NCBI RefSeq assembly: GCF_002407185.1
Contig: NZ_CP023563.1
Coordinates: forward strand, 3,720,001 to 3,784,000
Direction of reading: 5' to 3'
Length of the DNA: 64,000 nt
Origin: Brachybacterium vulturis
GTDB lineage: Bacteria > Actinomycetota > Actinomycetes > Actinomycetales > Dermabacteraceae
Shown here in pieces: positions 17,605 through 26,217 of the stretch; position 1 is the stretch's first letter; every line of letters begins with the position of its first letter. Under the pieces are notes generated by a model. The model did no database searches, was not told the DNA's origin, and worked only from the letters and a program-made list of their open reading frames with translations. The translations under genes and the position numbers were made by a program.

Positions 17605-19116
17605 GTGCTGCCCGTCCTCGACTCGGTCCCGTCCCCCACCCGCGCCCCCTCGCGGTGGTGGGCGCTGGCGGTGCTGATGCTGCCGGTGCTGCTGGTCGCC
17701 ATCGACAACACGGTGCTGGCCTTCGCGCTGCCCGCGATCTCCGAGGCGCTCACCCCCAGCGGCCAGCAGCTGCTGTGGATCGTGGACATCTACCCGCTCA
17801 TCCTCGCCGGACTGCTGGTCCCGATGGGCAGCCTGGGCGACCGTCTGGGCCGTCGGCGCCTGCTGCTGATCGGCGGCAGCGGCTTCACAGTGGTCTCGGC
17901 CCTGGCCGCGTTCTCCCCGACGGCCGGAGCGCTGATCGCCGCACGCGCCCTGATGGCCGTGTTCGGGGCGATGCTCATGCCGGCCACGCTCTCGCTGATC
18001 CGGAACATCTTCACCGACCCCACCCAGCGCCGCACCGCGATCGCGATCTGGGCGGCCGGGTTCTCGGGCGGAGCGGCGCTGGGCCCGATCGTCGGCGGGT
18101 TCCTGCTGGAGCACTTCGCCTGGGGCTCGGTGTTCCTGCTCTCCGTCCCGGTGATGCTCCCGCTGCTGCTCCTCGGTCCGATCCTCATCCCGGAGTCGAG
18201 GGATCCGGCGCCGGGACCGGTGGATCCCCTCAGCGTGCTGCTCGCCCTGGCGACGATGACGCCGCTGGTCTCTGCGATCAAGCACGCCTCCACCGCGGGC
18301 ATCGATGTCCTCACGATCACCTGCGCGGTGGTCGCGCTGCTGTGCGGGACGGTCTTCGTGCGCCGGCAGCTGGCGCGTACGGTGCCGATGCTCGACGTCA
18401 CGCTGTTCACCCGGGCGGGGTTCACGGGCGCGGTGGCCGCGAACCTGCTCAGCGTGTTCTCGCTGGTGGGATTCCTGTACTTCGTCTCCCAGCATTTGCA
18501 GCTGGTCAGCGGCCGGACGCCGATGGAGGCAGGGCTCCTGCTGCTGCCGGGACTGGTGGTGACGATCATCTCCGGGCTGCTGGTGGTGCGCGCGGTCCGC
18601 CACATCACTCCGGCCACCGCCGTGGTGGCCGGGCTCTGTCTGAACGCCACCGGGTTCGTGCTGGTCATGGTCTCCGGTGCCTTCGGCGGGGATCTCGTCC
18701 TGCTGCTGGCGTTCGCGGTCCTGGGTGCGGGGGTGGGCACCGCCGAGACGATCAGCAACGACCTGATCCTCTCCGCCGTGCCGGCCGAGAAGGCCGGGGC
18801 CGCCTCGGCGATCTCCGAGACCGCCTACGAGACCGGGGCCGTGCTCGGCACCGCCGTGCTGGGGAGCCTGCTGAACGCCGCCTACCGCAGCCATCTCGAG
18901 GTGCCCGCCGGGCTCACGGCCTCGCAGCACGCCGCGGCCTCGGAGACGCTCGGCGGGGCGACGGCGGTGGCCGCCGAGCTGCCGGCCCGCACCGGCCAGG
19001 CGCTGCTGGACTCCGCCCAGCACGCCTTCGACTCCGGTGCGGTGCTCACCAGCGGGATCGGCGCGGGACTGATGGTCATCGCGGCGCTGATCGCGCATCG
19101 CACGCTGCGGGGCTGA
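17605..19116 (+). CDS. MFS drug-type efflux transporter (DHA2, 14 TM)
   Basis: 503 residues, the usual size of QacA/SmvA-like 14-helix exporters. Motif A-like GSLGDRLGRRRLLL follows helix 2. Helix 1 carries the DHA2 motif ALAVLMLPVLLVAIDNTVL with the membrane Asp, and GFSGGAALGPIVGGFLLEHFAWG is motif C. The start is GTG 17605 with GGAGG 5 bases upstream. It is divergent from, and probably repressed by, the TetR gene. The substrate (cationic drug or metabolite) is not evident. Confidence 0.9.
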   Translation: MLPVLDSVPSPTRAPSRWWALAVLMLPVLLVAIDNTVLAFALPAISEALTPSGQQLLWIVDIYPLILAGLLVPMGSLGDRLGRRRLLLIGGSGFTVVSALAAFSPTAGALIAARALMAVFGAMLMPATLSLIRNIFTDPTQRRTAIAIWAAGFSGGAALGPIVGGFLLEHFAWGSVFLLSVPVMLPLLLLGPILIPESRDPAPGPVDPLSVLLALATMTPLVSAIKHASTAGIDVLTITCAVVALLCGTVFVRRQLARTVPMLDVTLFTRAGFTGAVAANLLSVFSLVGFLYFVSQHLQLVSGRTPMEAGLLLLPGLVVTIISGLLVVRAVRHITPATAVVAGLCLNATGFVLVMVSGAFGGDLVLLLAFAVLGAGVGTAETISNDLILSAVPAEKAGAASAISETAYETGAVLGTAVLGSLLNAAYRSHLEVPAGLTASQHAAASETLGGATAVAAELPARTGQALLDSAQHAFDSGAVLTSGIGAGLMVIAALIAHRTLRG

Positions 19117-19347
19117 TTCCCGGAAGGGATGCTCCTTACAGAACGGCACCCCGCCGGGCTTCGGCACTCTCTCCTACTGCCTCCTCTGCTCGCTGCACGA
19201 CGCCGGCAGACGGCGCCGGAAGATTCAGGTCTCTGCTGCGCCTCCAAAGGCACTGAGTTGCCAAGGGTCGGCGCCTCGTACGCACGGGTCAGGGCAGGGC
19301 GGGGAGTCGCCGCGCCGCCGAGAGGGATAGACCCTGCTCGGTGGCGG

Positions 19348-19893
19348 TCATCCGAGACTGGACTCGAACAGGCTTCGCGTCGCGATCTCCTGAGGCGGTG
19401 TGCTGCCTGCGTCGACGAACGACTGCCAGAGCCGCAGCGCCTGGCTCGGAGTCACGAGCCCGCGCCGGCGCGCGAATCGGATGAGCTTCCAGGTCCCGAC
19501 GCATTCGATGGGTTCGGCCCAGCGCATTGCCGCACGGTCATCGGTCACGAACACCGCACGAAGCCTGCGCTTCTGGATGAGCGTGATCGATTCCGCCTCA
19601 CCGAGGTGCTGCTGTGGATGATCACCGGGGGACGCCATCTGTCGGCGCAGCTGCCTGATCGCGGCGTGCTCTCCACTGTCCGCAAAGAGCGGATCCCCGA
19701 GCAACTCATCTGCTGCATCGATCAAGCCCGGAAGCTCGAGCTGGCGCTGCTTCCGCTGGCATTCGTGACGAATCGACGCTGTCCACCGCACGTTGCCCCG
19801 CAGGAGTGGGCCGAGTACGGGGATCAGCCCGGGCCGATAGAAGTTCACGAGGACCGACGTGTCGTGGAAGAACAGCAGAGGCGAGTCAGTCAT
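19348..19893 (-). CDS. PIN-domain protein, toxin-like, partner of Xre-ImmA protein
   Basis: 181 residues. A PIN-type nuclease fold is suggested by FFHDTSVLVNFY (Asp11), the acidic GEAESITLIQKR in the middle and VTDDRAAMRWAE (paired Asp), which together form the metal-binding acidic cluster of PIN ribonucleases. The start lies 6 bases downstream of the stop of the Xre-ImmA gene, so the two form one operon. Several families of mobile defence and toxin-antitoxin loci pair such a nuclease with an Xre-ImmA protein. Specific RNA target unknown. Confidence 0.78.
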   Translation of the reverse strand: MTDSPLLFFHDTSVLVNFYRPGLIPVLGPLLRGNVRWTASIRHECQRKQRQLELPGLIDAADELLGDPLFADSGEHAAIRQLRRQMASPGDHPQQHLGEAESITLIQKRRLRAVFVTDDRAAMRWAEPIECVGTWKLIRFARRRGLVTPSQALRLWQSFVDAGSTPPQEIATRSLFESSLG

Positions 19894-19899
19894 CGCATG

Positions 19900-20976
19900 T
19901 CACCCGAGCAGCGCGGCGATCGCGTCGTCGGAGAGTTCCATGGCGCCATCCGGCTCGTCCACCTCGAGGGAATCCGAGGGGACGCCGAGCATCCAGGCGA
20001 GCGTCCCTTTGCCGACAGCACCCTCTGCGATTCGCTCGAGGTGCGCCTCTTGGAGCCAGGCCGGGAAACGGCGCTCTCCCGCCTCGGTCATGCGCCGAGT
20101 GATCGGGTCCCCGGCATTCGCGCCTGTCCAGTGCCGGCGAAGAAGCTTCTGAGTGGTCCAGGCCAGCGCCGTTTCGACCTCGCTGGACGGCTCGAGCCCA
20201 TGAGCATTCAACCGTCGACGGAGTGCATCGGTCGAGACGCCCCAATCCCAGACCAGCTGGGCGAGCACGGGAAGTCCTGCCCGGCCCCAGTCCATCTGAC
20301 GCAGGCGTGCCTCGGGAAGGAGAAGCTCAGCGGCGAAGATGTTCGCCGCCCGCTCTCTCGTCTCGAATCCGCTCGCTCCCGGGATGACGCCCTCATGGCC
20401 GAGCACCAGATGGCCGAGCTCATGGGCGAGCGACCAGTTCTCGTGGAACCAGTTGCCGCTTTCCGGAAGCAGGATCACGGGCCGACCATCGATCTTCAAC
20501 GAGTACGCAGTGCTGAGCCCGCCGAGGCGCACCACGTCGACCTCGATCTCGGCGAGATGAACGATGAATCGCCGGACGAACCCCTCGGGGAGGAGCCGCC
20601 TCATCTGCTCGACATCGGTGGGAAGAGCTGCACCAGGTCGGGCGGTCCCGGCTTGCGCATACGCGAGGCGGACATCGTCGAGAAGCGCCGTGTCGCGCTC
20701 GAGACCATCGACGCTCCGAGAACCGGTCTCGTGATCGAAGGAGTGGCGCGCCGAGAGCACGAGTCGATGCGGATCAGGAGCCCCGGTGATGAGCTCGTGC
20801 ACATCGGCATCGAGTTCTGCGGCGATGGCAGCGAGTTCGACGGCGGCGAACCCCCGCTGATCGTTGAGCGCGCGAGACAGCGAGTCGGGGGTCATCCCGA
20901 CCTGCTCCGCGAGCTGCTTCTGCTGCATCCCGGCACTGCTCATCGCGGTGCGGACGCGGCCACCGATGGTCGTCAT
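19900..20976 (-). CDS. Xre HTH + ImmA/IrrE metallopeptidase
   Basis: 358 residues. The N-terminal Xre helix-turn-helix (about 5-60) reads MQQKQLAEQVGMTPDSLSRAL. The ImmA/IrrE (COG2856) domain has the zinc peptidase motif HELGH (185-189) and a third ligand in ANIFAAELLLP (Glu217). ImmA/IrrE proteins cleave a partner repressor after a stress signal. The C-terminal LQEAHLERIAEGAVGKGTLAW-type tail is repeated as a remnant at 32.7-32.9 kb. Start at ATG 20976; upstream ATG or GTG codons would place the promoter palindrome inside the gene. It is probably the antitoxin/regulator of the downstream PIN protein. Confidence 0.88.
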   Translation of the reverse strand: MTTIGGRVRTAMSSAGMQQKQLAEQVGMTPDSLSRALNDQRGFAAVELAAIAAELDADVHELITGAPDPHRLVLSARHSFDHETGSRSVDGLERDTALLDDVRLAYAQAGTARPGAALPTDVEQMRRLLPEGFVRRFIVHLAEIEVDVVRLGGLSTAYSLKIDGRPVILLPESGNWFHENWSLAHELGHLVLGHEGVIPGASGFETRERAANIFAAELLLPEARLRQMDWGRAGLPVLAQLVWDWGVSTDALRRRLNAHGLEPSSEVETALAWTTQKLLRRHWTGANAGDPITRRMTEAGERRFPAWLQEAHLERIAEGAVGKGTLAWMLGVPSDSLEVDEPDGAMELSDDAIAALLG

Positions 20977-20997
20977 GGCCCCCACAGTACGCGCCGA

Positions 20998-21012
20998 TTG
21001 GGATAATCCCAA
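20998..21012. promoter_or_regulatory. Palindromic operator upstream of Xre-ImmA/PIN operon
   Basis: TTGGGATAATCCCAA is a perfect 7-bp inverted repeat around a single A, centred 29 bases before the Xre-ImmA start. Its A/T core could hold the -10 region. It is the natural binding site for the Xre domain (autoregulation). The rest of 20977-21343 shows nothing else I can name except the BCCT ribosome site. Confidence 0.6.
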
Positions 21013-21343
21013 GCACGTGTGGATGGCCTCACGCTCCCCACTCCGTGACGTGGAATCTGGCCAGGCAGGCAAAGGCCCATGCACCGATGTGGGCCACCGC
21101 GGAGTGGAACGGCACCTCGCACCGCACGAGCACGTGCGAGCACGAGGTGGCATCCCGTGCGCACGACGAAGCGCGCCCGGGCCGCGCAGTGCGTGAGCCT
21201 CTCAGGCGGCTCCGCCTCGGCGCCCGGGAACCGCTCGGACGCGCACCGTGGCCCACGCGACCACCCTGCGATGCGCCCCCACTCCATGCCGGAGCACCGG
21301 CGGTACGCTACGGACGCCGCCCCTCGACAGGAAGGAGAACGAC

Positions 21344-23605
21344 GTGCCGGAGCCCGATGATGCGCAGCGGTCCGAGGAGCACCTGCCCGCGCCGGGGGTC
21401 GAACGCGGCCGGTTCGGCGCCACGGAGCGCCGCACGACCGATAGGGACACCCGCCCGCCGTCCTCGAGCACGGAACTGCGCACCAAGGGCCCTGCGGACT
21501 TCGCCGACCGTTCGAAGCCGCGCATCAACTGGTTGGTCTTCATCAGCGCCTCGCTGATCATCCTGACGTTCTCGCTCTGGGCGATCCTCTCCCCCGACCA
21601 CGCCGCCGGGACGATGAGCCTCGCGGTGAAGTGGATCTCCGTGAACCTCGGCTGGTTCTACGTGCTGACCATCACGCTGGCGATCCTGTTCGTCCTCTGG
21701 GTCGCGCTGTCCAAGGAGGGCGGCGTCCGGTTGGGACCGGACCACTCCCGGCCCCAGTACAACCTGTTCACCTGGGTGTCGATGCTGTTCGCCGCCGGCG
21801 TGGGCATCGACATGCTGTTCTACTCCGTGACCGGCCCGGTCACCCAGTACATCGCTCCCCCGTCCGTGACGCCGGAATCCGCTGAAGCGGCGCAGGATGC
21901 GGTGATCTGGACGATGTTCCACTACGGCATCGCCGGCTGGTCCGTCTACGCCCTACTCGGCATGGCGATGGGGTACTTCGCCTACCGCTGGGGCATGCCG
22001 CTGTCGATCCGCGCGGCCCTCTACCCGCTGCTCGGCAAGCGCGTCCGGGGCCGGATGGGCGACGCGATCGACGTCTTCGCCCTCGTCGGCACCGTCTTCG
22101 GCGTCGCCACCTCGATGGGCATCGGGGTGGTCCTGCTGAACGTGGGCTTCTCCCTGCTCTTCGGGCTGCCCGAGGGCCTGTCGCTGCAGATCGCCCTGGT
22201 CGCCGTCGCGGTCGCGATGACCATCGCGGCCTGCACCTCGGGGGTGGATCGGGGGATCCGCATGATCTCCGAGCTGAACCTCTGGGTGGCCGGCGCGATG
22301 ATCGCGTACATCCTGATCAGCGGGAACACCGCGTTCCTGCTCAGCACGATGGTCGAGAACATCGGCCGCTTCGTCTTCACGCTGCCCGAGCGGACCCTGG
22401 AGACCTTCGGGTACGTCGAGGGCGGCGCCGAGTGGATGAGCAGCTGGACCCTGTTCTTCTGGGCGTTCTGGCTCGCGTGGGGGCCGTTCGTGGGCCTGTT
22501 CCTCGCTCGCATCTCCCGCGGACGCACGCTGCGCGAGTTCGTGATCGCGGCGATCACCGCGCCGGTGCTGTGCGACTTCCTCATCGTGACGATCTTCGGC
22601 AACTCCGCGCTGCGCAAGGTGCTGGACGGGGACTCCGAGTTCGCGGCCCTCGCGATGGCCAACCCGCAGCACGGCTGGTACGCCCTGCTCCAGTCCCTCC
22701 CCGGCGCCAGCTTCCTGATCGGCCTGGCCACCCTCTCCGGCATGCTCTTCTACCTCACCAGCGCGAACTCCGGCGCCATGGTGATGGCCAACTTCTCCTC
22801 CTCCATCCCCGATCCGGCACAGGACGGCGCGAAGTGGCTGCGCATCTACTGGGCGCTGGTCACGGCGGTGCTGACGATCGGGATGCTGATGGCCGGGGGC
22901 GTGCGCACGATGGAGCTCGCGACGCTGATCTTCGCGCTGCCGGTGACGATCATCGTGTATCTGGTGATGGCGTCGTTCTCGAAAGTGCTGCGGATGGAAC
23001 GTGCCGAGCGTGAGGGGATCACCCGGCGCACGCCCCAGGTCGCCGCCCACGGCGGTCACGCCCCCGAGAAGACGTGGCGGCAGCGGCTCGCGCAGATCCG
23101 GTCCTACCCCTCCGAGCGCGCCGTCGCACGGTTCGAGACCGATGTGGTCTCCCCCGCGCTGCGGGACGTCTCGGCGGAGTTCACGACGCTCGGCTACACG
23201 GCCTCGCTCACGGTCGGCCCCGGAGCCGGCGGCGCCATCTCCGAGTACACGCTCCTGGTCACGATGCCCGCAGGACAGCGGGACTTCCAGTACCGGGTCG
23301 CACCCGTCCAGGCCGCCGTCCCCACGTTCGGCGCACGCAGCATGTCCCGGGGAGCGGATGTGTACTACCGCCTCGAGGTCTTCACGCAGACCGGCTCGGA
23401 GGGGTACGACCTCATGGGGCTGACGTCCCAGCAGGTGATCGACGACGTCATCGATCGGTACGAGGCGCATCTGGCGTTCCTGCAGTACTCCAACGAGCAC
23501 GCCTACGAGTCCGTGATCACGCCGACCCACGTGCCGCACAGTGATCCCAACCCGCACGTCCCCGAAGAGCCGGACGACGTGGAGCCGATCGAGGACCGGC
23601 AGTAG
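21344..23605 (+). CDS. BCCT family betaine/choline-type transporter
   Basis: 753 residues, longer than the core family (about 500-600) because of an extended N-terminus (about 60 residues, charged) and a ~190-residue C-terminal cytoplasmic domain. The start is GTG 21344 after GAAGGAGAA. BCCT core motifs are visible: FTWVSMLFAAGVGIDMLF in the substrate helix, SSWTLFFWAFWLAWGPFVGLFLARISRGRTLREFV (the signature helix, given as two pieces: SSWTLFFWAFWLAWGPF and LARISRGRT), and SANSGAMVMANF. The family imports quaternary ammonium osmolytes with Na+ or H+. The long C-terminus resembles BetT/OpuD osmosensing tails. No regulator is adjacent. Confidence 0.9.
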   Translation: MPEPDDAQRSEEHLPAPGVERGRFGATERRTTDRDTRPPSSSTELRTKGPADFADRSKPRINWLVFISASLIILTFSLWAILSPDHAAGTMSLAVKWISVNLGWFYVLTITLAILFVLWVALSKEGGVRLGPDHSRPQYNLFTWVSMLFAAGVGIDMLFYSVTGPVTQYIAPPSVTPESAEAAQDAVIWTMFHYGIAGWSVYALLGMAMGYFAYRWGMPLSIRAALYPLLGKRVRGRMGDAIDVFALVGTVFGVATSMGIGVVLLNVGFSLLFGLPEGLSLQIALVAVAVAMTIAACTSGVDRGIRMISELNLWVAGAMIAYILISGNTAFLLSTMVENIGRFVFTLPERTLETFGYVEGGAEWMSSWTLFFWAFWLAWGPFVGLFLARISRGRTLREFVIAAITAPVLCDFLIVTIFGNSALRKVLDGDSEFAALAMANPQHGWYALLQSLPGASFLIGLATLSGMLFYLTSANSGAMVMANFSSSIPDPAQDGAKWLRIYWALVTAVLTIGMLMAGGVRTMELATLIFALPVTIIVYLVMASFSKVLRMERAEREGITRRTPQVAAHGGHAPEKTWRQRLAQIRSYPSERAVARFETDVVSPALRDVSAEFTTLGYTASLTVGPGAGGAISEYTLLVTMPAGQRDFQYRVAPVQAAVPTFGARSMSRGADVYYRLEVFTQTGSEGYDLMGLTSQQVIDDVIDRYEAHLAFLQYSNEHAYESVITPTHVPHSDPNPHVPEEPDDVEPIEDRQ

Positions 23606-23719
23606 CAGGTCCTCGTGCGGGTCAGCCCCGCGAGGGTCGCTCCGCCCGGGCATCCGTCTATGTGCGTCGAGCCGGGCTGATGGCCGGCTGGAGAGCAGCC
23701 GGAGCAGTCCCCCGCGGTG

Positions 23720-24139
23720 TCACGGGTAGAACGGGTAACCCGGGTACACATATCCGGCTCCCCAGAACGGCGTAAAGCCGTAGTAGCCGTACACGCTTTC
23801 GTAGTAGGGAGCCTGATCGACCAGATCCGGATCATAGGCCGGGGCTCCGGCGGCATGCTCACGGGTCTGGTCGATGTGCACCTCCTCGGCGTCGATGGCG
23901 GTGATCGCGTCGACGGGGATGAAGGTCTCCTCCTGGCCGATGCCCAGGAAACCGCCCGAGGCGACGTCGAGGAAGCGGACCTTGTGCTCGTCGCTGTCGA
24001 TCATCAGCTCATCGACCTTGCCGATGTCTTCGCCGTTGCGGTCTTTGACGTGCCGGTTCCGGATGTCTTCCTCGCGGTCAGCGACGGTCTGGTCGATGTC
24101 GCTGAGCTTGATCAATGTCCTGGCGTCTGCAGTGGCCAT
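23720..24139 (-). CDS. PRC-barrel domain protein
   Basis: 139 residues. The PRC barrel (about 8-95) is recognisable from VKDRNGEDIGKVDELMIDSDEHKVRF and FIPVDAITAID. The C-terminal ~35 residues are Tyr/Gly/Pro-rich (YYESVYGYYGFTPFW). The start has a strong GAGGAGG site. In actinobacteria such proteins are often stress-induced; the function is unknown. It is convergent with the BCCT gene. Confidence 0.85.
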   Translation of the reverse strand: MATADARTLIKLSDIDQTVADREEDIRNRHVKDRNGEDIGKVDELMIDSDEHKVRFLDVASGGFLGIGQEETFIPVDAITAIDAEEVHIDQTREHAAGAPAYDPDLVDQAPYYESVYGYYGFTPFWGAGYVYPGYPFYP

Positions 24140-24210
24140 GATCGAACCTCCTCATCGGTGGGGTGGATCACTGTATGACGCGGGAATCAGGGCCTTCAAG
24201 GGCAGGAGTG

Positions 24211-24440
24211 TCAAGCCCCGGTTCTGGTGGCGGGTCGGGGTCGCGGGCGGCCCGGACAGAGCCACGGGACGTGAAGCTCGCCGAGAATCTCGGCGATCAT
24301 CGCCCGGTCGTTGCGCTGCCCACCGACCATCCCCAACGGGCGACCGCGGCCATCGACGGCCTGGTGGAACTTCGCGGTCAGGCCACCGCGAGAGCGGCCG
24401 ATGCCATGACCGGGCGGCTGTCGGTGTGGCCGAGGCGGGC
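24211..24440 (-). pseudogene. IS5-family transposase fragment
   Basis: The frame reads GHGIGRSRGGLTAKFHQAVDGRGRPL, then GGQRNDRAMIAEILGEL and RPRPRPATR. These match the conserved GxSRGGxxTKxHxAVDxxGxP region of IS5/IS427-type transposases, including the first catalytic Asp (AVDG). Both ends are missing and no inverted repeats are evident. It lies just downstream of the ribokinase gene. Confidence 0.65.
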
Positions 24441-24481
24441 CAGGTGCGCGCTGAGCTCGGGGTGGAGGATCCCCCGGCGCT

Positions 24482-25411
24482 TCATGCTCCCGCTCCGTCC
24501 AGCTGCGGCAGCTCATCGTCTGTGCCGGGGTAGCTGGGCTGGGCGCCGTGGCCGGTGGCCGCGAAGGCACCGACCTGGGAGGCGAAGCGGGCGGCGACCG
24601 GCAGGGACTGCCCACCGGCGAGGCCCACGGCGAGCGCACCGATGAACGCATCGCCGGCGCCGGTGGTGTCCACCGCGGTGACCGGCGCGGCGGGGATGCG
24701 GTGGGACCCGTCGGCGTCGGCCACCAGCGAGCCCTGCGCACCCAGGGTCAGGACCACGGAGGCGATGCCGGCGTCGCGGAGGGCGCTGGCGATCTGCTCC
24801 GGCTGCTGCGTCGGGTCCGTCTCCGGGCTCAGCTGCGCGAGGACCAGGGCGGCCTCGTGCTCGTTGACCACCAGCGGGTCGGAGGCGCGCAGCACCGCCG
24901 GATCCAGCTCCATCACGGGGGCAGGGTTGTGCAGGAACCGTCCCTGCACGTGAGCGGGCAGGGCCTCGATCCCGCCGCGGGGGATCTCGCCCTGGCACAC
25001 CACGATCGCCGCGCCCTCGAGCACCTCGCGAGAGGCTTTCACCTGGGCGGCGTCCACGGCGTCGTTGGCGCCTCCGATCACCACGATGGTGTTCTCGCCG
25101 TCCTCGGCGACGGTCACGATCGCCAGGCCCGTCGGCCCCTCGACCTCGCGCACGCCGTCCAGGCCCACCCCGGCCGCGCGCAGGCCGGACAGGCCCACCT
25201 CGGCCTGCGCGTCGGTGCCGATGGCGCCGATCATCTGCACGCTCCCGCCCAGCTTCGCGGCGGCGACGGCCTGGTTCGCGCCCTTGCCGCCAGGCGTCAT
25301 CCGCCCGCCCCGGCCGTGGAGGGTCTCCCCCGGCCGGGGATGGCGGGCCACCTGGGCGCTCAGGTCCACGTTGATCGACCCGACGACCGCGATCATTCCG
25401 GCGGGGCTCAT
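24482..25411 (-). CDS. rbsK: Ribokinase (PfkB family)
   Basis: 309 residues. PfkB signatures are present: GGKGANQAVAAAKLG near the N-terminus and the C-terminal VDTTGAGDAFIGAL with the catalytic Asp. IAVVGSINVDL begins the substrate domain. The start at ATG 25411 overlaps the stop of the upstream NmrA-like gene (ATGA), which decides it over ATG 25396. It phosphorylates ribose or a related sugar; no ribose transporter is next to it. A second, more diverged ribokinase heads the nucleoside operon at 33.2 kb. Confidence 0.85.
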   Translation of the reverse strand: MSPAGMIAVVGSINVDLSAQVARHPRPGETLHGRGGRMTPGGKGANQAVAAAKLGGSVQMIGAIGTDAQAEVGLSGLRAAGVGLDGVREVEGPTGLAIVTVAEDGENTIVVIGGANDAVDAAQVKASREVLEGAAIVVCQGEIPRGGIEALPAHVQGRFLHNPAPVMELDPAVLRASDPLVVNEHEAALVLAQLSPETDPTQQPEQIASALRDAGIASVVLTLGAQGSLVADADGSHRIPAAPVTAVDTTGAGDAFIGALAVGLAGGQSLPVAARFASQVGAFAATGHGAQPSYPGTDDELPQLDGAGA

Positions 25412-26217
25412 CCGAGCTCGCCTGCGCTCTCCTCGGTGAGCCCCTCGACCTCGCCGGCCCGCCCGGCCAGCCACTGCTCGTAGGTCGGTCCGGCCAGGAT
25501 CGCCTCGGGGCCGGGGAGCATGCCGCCGCGCGCCATGGTCTCGCTCCCGGGCACGCCGACGACGGGGATGTCCTCGCCGCGCGCGGCCAGCAGCCGACGG
25601 GCCTGGTCGAGGGTCCTCTCAGGCTGCGGTCCGGCGATCTGGGCGAGTGGGGCCGGCTCGGCTGCGACGGCCTGGGTGACCAGCAGCTCCGCCACGGCGC
25701 GGGTGTCCACGCTCTGGGAGCGCACGTCCATCACCTCGTAGTGGTCGCCCGCGCGGCGCAGCTGACTGCCCACGAAGTCATGGAACTGAGCGGCACGCAC
25801 GATCACCGCTCCCGGACAGTGCTCGCGCACCGCGTGCTCATGGCGCAGCTGTGCGCGATAGAAGGGATAGTCCTGCATGTGGTCGATGCCGAGGATGGAG
25901 ATGGCGACGGTGCGCGGCACCCGGGCCGACATGGCGTGCTCGCCGAGCACGCGGGCCGCTTTCTCGTACCAGGACCCTGCGCTCTCGTCGAGCTGCGGGG
26001 GTTTGAGGCACTCGATCAGCGCGTCGGCACCATGAAGCGCGGCGGCGAGCCCCTCACCGGTCATGACGTCCACACCACGGGCACGCGAGATCTCGCGGAC
26101 GTCGTGACCGCCACGACGTGCGGCCTCGACGACGGAGCGGCCCAGGGTCCCGGTCGCGCCGGCGATGGCGAGGGTGAGACGGGGCGCGGCCGCGCCGTCC
26201 CGGAGCGCGTCACTCAT
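25408..26217 (-). CDS. NmrA-like NAD(P)-binding protein (atypical SDR)
   Basis: 269 residues. The N-terminal Rossmann motif is AIAGATGTLGRSVVEAA. The catalytic-like region is VAISILGIDHM, with YPFYRAQLRHE holding the Tyr-x-x-x-(K/R)-type helix. AAQFHDFV and GPQPERTLDQARRLL are typical of NmrA/YwnB-like proteins. It overlaps the upstream pRiA4b gene by 8 bases and the ribokinase by 4, so it is the middle gene of a coupled operon. It may be a redox sensor or an oxidoreductase; this is not resolved. Confidence 0.8.
   Translation of the reverse strand: MSDALRDGAAAPRLTLAIAGATGTLGRSVVEAARRGGHDVREISRARGVDVMTGEGLAAALHGADALIECLKPPQLDESAGSWYEKAARVLGEHAMSARVPRTVAISILGIDHMQDYPFYRAQLRHEHAVREHCPGAVIVRAAQFHDFVGSQLRRAGDHYEVMDVRSQSVDTRAVAELLVTQAVAAEPAPLAQIAGPQPERTLDQARRLLAARGEDIPVVGVPGSETMARGGMLPGPEAILAGPTYEQWLAGRAGEVEGLTEESAGELG

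Noticed and set aside
21013..21343. Possible small gene between Xre-ImmA and BCCT
   Set aside because: Open frames exist on both strands but none has a ribosome site or recognisable sequence.
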